Source of the DNA: Hirudo medicinalis
Taxonomy: Eukaryota; Annelida; Clitellata; Hirudinida; Hirudinidae
Reading direction: 5' to 3'
DNA length: 27,152 nt
NCBI GenBank assembly: GCA_011800805.1
Contig: MPNW01000075.1
Location: 276,171 to 303,322, forward strand
Below the pieces are notes generated by a model. That model was not told the DNA's origin. It was given only the letters and a program-made list of their open reading frames with translations, and searched no databases. Below are positions 19,708 through 27,152 of the stretch, one piece after another. A program made the position numbers and the translations under genes. Within the stretch, counting starts at the first letter, position 1; each line of letters opens with the position of its first letter.

Positions 19708-20623
19708 CAGTCTGTCTGTGCACGAATAACGTCTAGACTGGCGGTTGAATTTAATATTAGTCAAGTATTCGTAGAGAATGTTTTCATCGTGGCTTAAACT
19801 CGCTTATTGCCATTCGATTTGTTTACGTCAACAAAGCATCGGTTAGAGAAAAATTTCCGTGGTATTTAAGATGAGTGTAATTTTTTATATTCAAGACTTT
19901 TTCTTAAACAGCATTCATTTGAACATTCGTTTAATGATGACATCATTACCCAGACAAATGACTCCAGCCGATGGTGCTTGTATTGGCTTACGATAACACC
20001 AACCCAAAACAAAAAAATAACTTCTAGATCAATTACTTGCTCAGAAGCCTCAAGAAATCCAGACGAATTCACCTGGATATATATGCTTAAGAGTAAATTG
20101 CACAAATGACCTGATGTCTGAGACGTAAACACTTAGTCTAAAACCTGATTTAAGGAAAATGAAGAACTTTGTAATCCTTTGCACTCAATGACCATTTCAA
20201 CTAATGCCATCTCCTAAGGCGATGTTCGACACAAACAACAGTGACTTGGGTAGGCACCACAAAACAGCAATCAATCAAGTGATGGGGACAATGACCACAA
20301 TATCCTCTAAACTACTGTAACAGAACAGAAGATGAAACAGAATGGTAAAAGTCTTGGAGCAGTTTATCACTACAGACTTGGCTAACATGTGGTAAAAACG
20401 TCAGTTGATTGATCCAACCTACCCAAACAGGCTTTATCACCTCGGCCATGGTGAATCCTTACGCATCAATTTCAAATCCAGCATGCAGGCAAAGCGAACT
20501 GAATAACTGACTTTGTTGCAATGAAAAACTCAATAATTTGACAACAAACTATTTTTTGATCAGACAATTGTGGAAAAATCATTTACAAGTGCATAACAAT
20601 CTGAAACTTAAATATAAATCTTA
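19708..20623. other. Interval between the two minus-strand genes
   Basis: Should contain the 5' region of the Ly6-like gene and the 3' UTR of the acidic-protein gene. A minus-strand open frame at 20132-19866 has no recognisable homology or splice context. No clear AATAAA is seen for the upstream gene. Confidence 0.35.
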
Positions 20624-21798
20624 TTATTTTTGTTTGCCATTGTCAAAAGCCTCTTCGTTGCAATCATTAGATGGTTTTGTCGACTTGTCGTCACCTGGCG
20701 ATGTAAGCGAGGGTGACATGGCCGCACTTGCAGCACTGATGCTAATCAACATTTCTAGATCAGTTTCTGTAACGATGTTTATGGGAATGTTCTTGGCAGT
20801 TGGTGCGGTCGGAGTGGTGGGAGCGGCAGGTGCGGTAGAAGCGACGGGCACCGTCGTCGCGGCCGGCGCAGCTTCCTTGGAAGGCTCAGATTTCTCCTCG
20901 AGTTTCTGATATTTCATGTAGTCGTTCATGATCTTATCCCACTGGGCGACTCGTTTCTGAGTGTTTCGTGGAGTCTTGACTGAACCTGGAAGTGAACCCT
21001 TAGTCCTTGAATTTCAGTTTTTGGTGGTTTAAAGAAAAGGAAGTTGAGGACTTAGTTGTATTAATACATAATAATAGTATATTATTATTATTACTATTCC
21101 CAATATTGTCTTCACACAGACCTATGCTTCTTCTGGGTGCAATGATTCTGCTTGTTTCAGTGAAGTTATCAAAATCAAACTCTTCAACCAATGGCCTGTT
21201 GAAGAATTTTATCCAAAGGTTAACAAAGTTGACAAGAACTGAATGGTTAATGAAGAAATAAAAAATGAAATTAGGCACTGTCAGCATAAAAATACTATAA
21301 TTATATTGAATAGTTTAGTTCACTTCATTATTCTCTTAAAAGGAAATATTTTAATAAGATTCTATTCCTTTGAGGGCAGTTCTGCAGTTATGTTTAGTTT
21401 TTTAGGTAACATAATAAACATAATCAACAATAAGGTGTAGTCAGTAGGATAACATAACAAGATTATAAAAAAAAATCCAATCATAATAGCAATCACTTTT
21501 CTTCAGCTAATTCTTCTATCCGTTCATCTTCACTTTTCCTCACAACCACAGTTTGCTCATCTGTCACATCAGGTGATGGAGACCTGACCCTCACTAGCTT
21601 CTGACTTAACTCCAAGTCACCCTCAGCCACCCTTCTATAAACCAGGACCATGTCTTCTGGAGTTATCTCGTAATTTTCATCATCACTGCCTTCGATACTT
21701 ATGCTGTCATCTTCTGGAGATTGGCCGGATTTTTGCTGCACAGATTCTTGATTATCGACACATAGATTTCTCATCTCGACATTATCTTCAATGGACAT
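20624..21798 (-). CDS. Hypothetical acidic protein, three exons
   Basis: Exons 21798-21497, 21195-21122 and 20985-20624 join with phases 2 and 1 to give 245 residues. Junctions: AA|gtgatt to ttcaacag|G completing Lys; ATAG|gtctgt to cttccag|GT completing Gly. Start ATG at 21798-21796; stop at 20626-20624. Residues 1-101 are acidic and Ser-rich (SPEDDSISIEGSDDENYEIT, RVRSPSPDVTDEQTVVVR). Residues 102-160 look most ordered: VEEFDFDNFTETSRIIAPRR, then KTPRNTQKRVAQWDKIMNDY and MKYQKLEEK. After these comes an Ala/Pro/Thr low-complexity run (about 170-195), then INIVTETDLEMLISIS and a hydrophilic C terminus. No signal peptide, membrane helix or enzyme motif; several Ser/Thr-Pro sites suggest a phosphorylated nuclear or cytosolic protein. 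The family is not recognised. The clean splicing and charged composition argue that it is real. Confidence 0.75.
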
Positions 21799-23605
21799 TG
21801 CTGATGAAGTGAAATTGCTCCATTACGAAGCATTCGAATTTTAGTCCGCGCAGACGATAATGGAAATGTTTTTTTTTTTTCAAGAAGAAGCTTTGGATCA
21901 GGTTGATTATATTTTATGAGTAAAATTTTTAATTTAACATCTAAAAACTGTAATTTTAAAACTATGAAACAATTTGTATCAAATAAAATTCACAAAAAGA
22001 AACGTAGGCTTTATGCAGACGAATGTATGGCAACCTCGCAGGCAAAGTAATGCAAGTTTCAGTTACTCCAAACATTCATTTATATTCAAATAAGCAACAA
22101 TTTCATGCAAAAATACCTATCGCGTTTAAGTAATCTGCTATCTCTCGCAACAGCTTTGTTAATCAATTGCATAAATTTAAATATTAATGGACGATTGAAC
22201 AAAAGCAAATGTCTTAACAAATTAAACAAGAATCCAGCGGTCACAGAAACCATTAAATCAAGAGTGTGCTTCAAGATGGCGGTCGAGAGAACGAAAAAAA
22301 AACGTTGTTCGGTAAAATATAAATCAAGCTTGCCTCTAAAATGGCTGCATATGATTATAGCGGTGCCATGCCAATATTTTCCATCGATGGTTTCTTATGT
22401 ACTGCTTGATCGCAGTTGAACTTTGCCTTTTCGATTTTTTATTATTAGCATTTATTTTTCTATTCTAAAATCAACGATTTTATTCACTACTTTTAATTGC
22501 TCGTTTTAGTAGTTCGAGTAGACTTACATTAGTAATATAAATGTAACATCTAAGTTGCTTGTAAATATTTTGTATTTGGATGTTGGTTGCATGAGTGACA
22601 AATGCAAAGTGGTTAATTAAGTAGACCTATTGAACTATGAAGAACTATGAAGAGTGGTGTTGAAAATGATTATGTCGTTACGACAACGACGACGACGATG
22701 ATGATTAATAATAATATTAATAATAATAATCCTTCACATTTCCATGGTTCACCAGTCTCCACATAAATGGTTTATTCCCACTTTTTCCTCCAGCGAGTTC
22801 AACTCCCTTGTCAGTTGAACATTAAGGCTGACTTACACTGAAAATGCCGGAGGATTAAATTACTTATGACGTGTTTTTCACAATTTCTCAGAAATTGACC
22901 AACGACTAAATTTAATTTTAAAATTATTTATTACTTTGAAGTTTAAAGTTTTCGAATAAGAATTGCTTCCTCGTATTTATGCCAGGAAATTTGTTTTATC
23001 GTCTATAATTCCAGCTTTTACCATTTTGTGGACGAGTTACAAATTTAATGTAGATAATAATTTGATTATAATTTTGAAATAATTCAATGAATGTGACTAA
23101 GAAAAACGTTCAAAAGATTTTGTTTGAAATTCAGATTGCGAAAAATTACTTTCATTGTTTAAAGCGAAATTCGATGATTAGTTTGAGGGTTTCGTTTTTT
23201 TTTCTTGTCTCAGCCTTTTAAGTCGGTCACGAAATAAATTCAAATGAAAAACATATTTAAACAATTTTTTTTTATTAAATTGAAATATATTTCAAGTTAT
23301 TTGATTTATAGTTTCCTTCTCTGGAAGCTTAGTTTTTCTATTTCGAATGAATTGAAAATGACTTTCAAAAGTACGTGATAACACACGACCAACTATTTCC
23401 TGAAAATATAACATTTAATTATATTATATTAATTATATAATATTTTTAATAATAATTGCAATAGCAACGGTAATATGTCATAATTTATGAAATAAAAGCA
23501 ACAATAATATTTAATAATATCAATATTAATATTAACAGTGACGATGTTAATAATAACCACTGTAATAATACAAATAATAACAGCAGCAACAACTACAAAT
23601 GCATT

Positions 23606-23792
23606 CCAGCACACACACACAAACGAACGGATTGAAGCTCTCGTTTCAGCTCTTCTTGATGAAATGGATTTCGTGGAATTATGGGGAATGACAGAACAAT
23701 TATTGTGTGAATTAATGAAAGAATTATTTGATTATTCCCTCCTAATCACCTCTAAACAGGACAAGCAATGCTGTGTTGTGATATCGATAATT
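23606..23792 (+). other. Possible coding exon or exon remnant
   Basis: After an acceptor-like attccag, an open frame reads NERIEALVSALLDEMDFVEL followed by WGMTEQLLCELMKELFDY, which has an amphipathic helical, protein-like look. I see no matching partner exon, no clear donor and no homology. It may be a fragment of an element or chance. Confidence 0.2.
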
Positions 23793-23968
23793 TAGTATTT
23801 CATTATAAATTTTTTTATAGCTTTAATACTAATGTCATTCTATTGTCAGTAAATTTTCCGTCGAAACTATTGCAACCGACATGGTTACAATGAGCTGACT
23901 GACACCTGACAGCAAAAGCAGATGATTCCTGGAGAAGTGACGACCAAAGCTAATTTAGTCGCTTTTCC

Positions 23969-24020
23969 AGGGTTAAAGTTAGGAATAGGATCAGGGTTTG
24001 GGTTGGGTTTTGGGTTTGAT
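23969..24020. repeat. Degenerate telomere-like G-rich tract
   Basis: CAGGGTTAAAGTTAGGAATA followed by AGGGTTTGGGTTGGGTTTTG resembles decayed TTAGGG/TTTGGG repeats. Confidence 0.4.
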
Positions 24021-24510
24021 TAGAGTCTACGAGTACTGGCTTTGGCCAACATTCAATTATTCCCATGGCATCCATTCGATACTTCGCGTTAATTGTGTTT
24101 TGAGTTCCCCTGTCAGGAATCATCTTAGACTTAATGCTTTGTTTTTTTATGACCGACCCCTTGAGGTTAATTGCTTGAATAGGTAAATTAATGTTGTCAA
24201 AATAGTGTGTAAATGATTAGTTATTTTTTAATTACGTTATAGTAAAATGACAATAACAACAATAATAGTACTACTAGTAATAATTAATTAATATTGATAA
24301 ATAATAATTATTAAAATTAATTAATAATAATTACAAATCTAAACAATCATCACATGAAAGGTGATGATGATTCAAAAGGAATGAGTTTAAAAACAACACT
24401 AAAATGAATTTTTCGTTCGTTTCAAAAAATGACCTTGCAATTGGTTGTCATGACGACGTGCATTTGTCCTGGAAATAAACATTTCTCTTTCAGACGTCGG
24501 TGAAGAGGAC

Positions 24511-24730
24511 ATTCACATTGAAATACATTAAAATACATTCATTTGAAAAACATTTCACATTGAAATACATTAAAATACATTCATTTGAAAAACATTTCAC
24601 ATTGAAACACATTAAAATACATTCATTTGAAAAACATTTCACATTGAAATATATTGAAAATACATTCATTTGAAAAACAAATGAAATTAATTAAAATAAA
24701 TTCATTTAAAAACATTTGACAACGAAATGA
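24511..24730. repeat. 42-bp minisatellite, about five copies
   Basis: The CACATTGAAA motif starts at 24514, 24556, 24598 and 24640, an exact 42-bp period. Each unit continues with two ACATT-containing stretches and ATTCATTTGAAAAACATTT. Copy 4 has an insertion and the last copy is strongly diverged. Three copies are nearly identical, pointing to recent expansion. No open frame or spacer structure, so not CRISPR-like. Confidence 0.93.
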
Positions 24731-25161
24731 AGACATTAAAAAAAAACAATCTGACATTTAATTAGAGATTCTTAGTTTTCGAAAAACGCAGTTGAAAAAT
24801 TAAGAATTGAAAAGCTCATATTATTTAAGAAATTGTGAACGAAAAATATTTAAGTTAAAGGAATAAATGTGGGTTAATAATTAATAATTAATAAGGGTGG
24901 ATTGTAGAAGGAACAAAAAAACTGAGCAATTTCAAACTAATTTTTGTCCTCATTTGAGAGGAATAAGGAAAAAGTTCAATTTTGAAGGACATAATATTTA
25001 TAATCCAATAAAATTTAATATTTAATAAAAATTAGTTTCCAACATAATAATAATAATTACATCTCATTATTATTATCTCTCATTATCATTTTAGAAATAA
25101 TTTAAAATATTAATTAATTTATTTTTCTATCGAACTAAAATAGTTTCTTAAAATCACAGGA

Positions 25162-25243
25162 AGTTGTTTGAAATTGAAGAATTAGCTCTGAGTCGTTTGA
25201 GCTCCTCTGGTGTGGCAAAATTGGATATTCACTCCTGCGTTGA

Positions 25244-25246
<3 letters not shown>
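25162..25246 (+). other. Possible exon fragment upstream of a CAT repeat
   Basis: After an acceptor-like aatcacagg the plus frame reads KLFEIEELALSRLSSSGVAK and LDIHSCVDS before running into TCA repeats. It looks protein-like but has no donor before the repeat and no recognised family. Confidence 0.2.
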
Positions 25247-25285
<39 letters not shown>

Positions 25286-25306
25286 GTCATCGTCATCTCA
25301 TCGTCA

Positions 25307-25338
<32 letters not shown>

Positions 25339-25424
25339 GTCATCATCGTCTTCATAGTCTTCATCGTCATCATCGTCGTCGTCGTCATCGTCAATCGTCA
25401 TCGCCACTCATCATCATCATCACC
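25245..25424. repeat. (CAT)n(CGT)n tract with an assembly ambiguity at its end
   Basis: About 180 bp of TCA, TCG and TCT triplets. The one undetermined base of the window (25425) ends the tract, suggesting that the array length is not reliably assembled. Poly-Ser, poly-His and poly-Asp translations here are artefacts. Confidence 0.9.
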
Positions 25425-25525
25425 NTAATCAAACAATTAAATTATGATAATCAAGCAATTAAAAGACTGCAATTATCCATTGTAAAATGCAAATGTTTCC
25501 ATCATTAATATTATACGATCTAATA

Positions 25526-26010
25526 TGATGGAAGTGATGATGACGACGACGATGACGATAATGATGACGAATATGGTGATGACGAACAAGGTCGCTAAAC
25601 TCTATTTCTCTACGTAGTTTTGATTATAATCGATGTTAAGGTTTCATTAAAAGTGATTCTTAATTAGTACATATAAGTAGGAGACGAACCAATCAGAATC
25701 CCAATGGAAGTCACGTGACTCAGCGACTACTATCACGACTTCATTCCTCATGGGACTCATCACGGAACAATACGTAAATTATGGTTTCAAATGCGTTCTG
25801 CGTTTCGGGAATAAATCTATTTGACGCTGTTGATGATGCTGATTTCCTCGAAGAAGATGACGACGACGACGACGATGATGATGCTGACGACGACGGCGAT
25901 GATGAGGACGCTACGACAACGACGATGACGATGATGATGATGGGAAGGAAGACGATGATGTTGACGACGACGATGATGATGGTAATGACGACAAGGACGA
26001 CGACGACGTG
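25526..26010. repeat. (GAT/GAC)n tracts in gene-poor DNA
   Basis: GAY triplets at 25526-25580 and 25836-26010 flank about 250 bp of unique sequence. Orientation is opposite to the CAT tract at 25245-25424. Confidence 0.8.
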
Positions 26011-26280
26011 TTCCGGATCATCCCCTACCGCGTTGAAATTCATCAGCCATCTCATCCGTCGTTAAATGGACACATCTCCAGGCCTGGAGAGCCTCATTTA
26101 TGGGGTGCTTGATGGCAGCATGGAATGGCAGGATCACACCAACGGTGCAAGTTGTCGCCTCACCAGATGTCCTCCTCCTCCTCCTCATCATCGTCGTCAA
26201 CTGAGATAAAGCGAACTTTTCTGGAGATCTGGAACATGATGTGGCGGAATTTGACACTATCAACTATCAACCACTGTTAT
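26011..26280. other. Unique stretch between repeats
   Basis: A minus-strand open frame through 26263-26018 reads GEATTCTVGVILPFHAAIKH and then LQAWRCVHLTTDEMADEF, somewhat protein-like. It has no recognised family and its upstream part is a CTC/CAT repeat. I cannot support it as a gene. Confidence 0.25.
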
Positions 26281-26286
26281 CACCAG

Positions 26287-26376
26287 ATACTGTTGATAGT
26301 GTTGGATACATAAAATACTGTTGATAGTGTTGGATACATAAGATACTGTTGATAGTGTTGGAAACATAAGATACTG
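26287..26376. repeat. 28-bp tandem repeat at the edge of the LINE fragment
   Basis: CTGTTGATAGTGTTGGA recurs from 26290, 26318 and 26346, with ATACTG again at 26371: an exact 28-bp period with three full copies. The unit reads D-T-V-D-S, the motif A surrounding of non-LTR reverse transcriptases. Confidence 0.9.
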
Positions 26377-27062
26377 CCGGAAAGACTTAAGTCCGAAGTC
26401 GGAATCGATGGCCTTGCATTCTCTTGGATACAATCTTACTTTTTTAATGGAATCCAGTATGTGAACCTTGGCTACCACTCATCCACTCCAGTTGAACTTC
26501 TTGCTGGTGTTCCTCAGGGTTCCGTCCTGGGACCTTTACTTTTCACAACCTTCGCTTCATCTTTGTCCAACATCATTCACGACTTCCAAGTATCCTTCCA
26601 TCAATATGCAGATGGCACAAGTCTTCTCTATCCTCTCCAGCGACAGCATGTCCGATCAACTCGCAAATCTGCGGAAGTGCACAGATGCAATCAATGATTG
26701 GCATCTCGTTAATTTTCTTCAACTGAATCCGTAGAAATCCGAAATCATGTTCATCGTCACATCCTCCCGCCTAAAAACTCTGTCTCCCTATAATAAATAA
26801 TTCTCCATAAACATTACAGACACACTCCTTCCTTTGTCTACTGCTCTTCAACGTTTCGGTGTTACTTTTGATTCTCACCTCAGGTGATATATATATATAT
26901 ATTGTCTGGAACGTACTACCCTCCTCATAAGAGTTCAACCATCCCTGGAGCTCTTCAAACGTCGCCAGAAGACCCACCTCTTGAGGACACCAACATGAAG
27001 CTAACGAAGACACAAAAGGCGCCTCTGACGCGCTGCCCTTGTTGGACCACAAGAGTCAGAAG
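26374..27062 (+). mobile_element. Decayed CR1/L2-like LINE, 3' part of reverse transcriptase ORF
   Basis: In frame from 26374 the translation has the non-LTR RT signature: LPERLKSEVGIDGLAFSWIQ, then GVPQGSVLGPLLF and FHQYADGTSLL. PQGSVLGPLLF and FHQYAD-T are diagnostic of CR1/L2/Jockey-type RT. The motif C YADD is YADG, so a metal-binding Asp is lost. After about 26635 the similarity moves to another frame (LANLRKCTDAINDWHLVNFL, then a stop). The far 3' part has WNVLPSS and further stops, like the C-terminal end of such ORFs. It sits between the 28-bp repeat and a GAT microsatellite. Clearly inactive, with frameshifts, stops and an active-site substitution. The ATATAT run at 26887-26902 interrupts it. 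Confidence 0.85.
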
Positions 27063-27097
27063 ACAAGACGTTGACCTCGATGGAGCACCGTTCATCT

Positions 27098-27119
27098 GTG
27101 ATGATGATGATGATGATGA
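27098..27119. repeat. (GAT)n microsatellite at the window end
   Basis: Six to seven GAT triplets, about 40 bp after the LINE 3' similarity. It may be the microsatellite tail common for CR1/L2-like elements. Confidence 0.6.
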
Positions 27120-27152
27120 CATTGCTGCTGCTGGTGATGATGGTTTGGTTTG

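Larger units (their letters stand above)
21799..24510. other. AT-rich gene-poor region
   Basis: Contains the 5' end of the acidic-protein gene and then mostly AT-rich unique DNA. AAGATGGCGG at 22273-22282 matches a YY1-type promoter motif on the plus strand. A short GAC/GAT plus AAT cluster is at 22682-22730, AAT runs at 23500-23590 and 24240-24330. A possible exon at 23606-23792 and a degenerate telomere-like stretch at 23969-24020 are listed separately. No gene is certain. Confidence 0.4.

Noticed and set aside
19866..20132. 88-codon minus-strand frame upstream of the Ly6-like gene
   Set aside because: No recognisable domain and no clean junction to the Ly6-like exons; likely chance.
22273..22419. 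Gene start at AAGATGGCGG with a basic 49-residue frame
   Set aside because: The motif resembles a YY1-type start site, but the frame that follows has no homology, splice partner or other support.
24511..24730. CRISPR-like array
   Set aside because: Units are contiguous without variable spacers, in an animal genome; it is a minisatellite.
25135..25407. Minus-strand poly-Asp/poly-Met open frame
   Set aside because: Repeat-derived; no splice context and no homology.

Overview
The window is animal genomic DNA. Its genes are split by GT-AG introns, and they encode an Eph-type receptor, a roadblock dynein light chain, a PP2A B55 subunit and a Ly6/three-finger protein. AT-rich introns, long (GAT/GAC)n or (CAT/CGT)n tracts and a decayed CR1/L2-like LINE suggest a lophotrochozoan such as a leech or other annelid. 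That assignment is inference from gene style, not proof. All gene models below were spliced by hand from the sequence, with phase checked at every junction.

Layout: (1) 1-9151, plus strand: the 3' part of an Eph receptor gene in 12 exons (fibronectin III, transmembrane helix, juxtamembrane, kinase-like domain, SAM, long Gln-rich tail). Every catalytic landmark of the kinase domain is replaced while the reading frame stays intact, so it reads as a maintained pseudokinase. (2) 10561-about 11259, minus strand: an unrecognised two-exon gene. (3) 11906-13389, plus strand: DYNLRB (roadblock), almost identical in length to the animal family. (4) about 14183-17924, plus strand: PPP2R2 (B55), with a roughly 30-residue lineage-type insertion near the C terminus. 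(5) 18989-18754, 19348-19196 and 19707-19536, minus strand: a secreted Ly6-like protein with few cysteines and a basic tail. (6) 21798-20624, minus strand: a three-exon gene for an acidic protein of unknown function. (7) 21.8-27.15 kb: gene-poor DNA with a 42-bp minisatellite, trinucleotide tracts, a 28-bp repeat and a dead LINE reverse transcriptase fragment.

The genes do not form a pathway. DYNLRB and B55 lie in tandem about 0.8 kb apart. The unknown minus-strand gene is head-to-head with DYNLRB, and B55 converges on the Ly6-like gene. Trinucleotide repeats are concentrated in the Eph introns and the right end of the window and are nearly absent from the introns between 9.2 and 22 kb. The most interesting object is the Eph pseudokinase: fully degenerate active site, one retained juxtamembrane tyrosine and a unique tail after the SAM domain.
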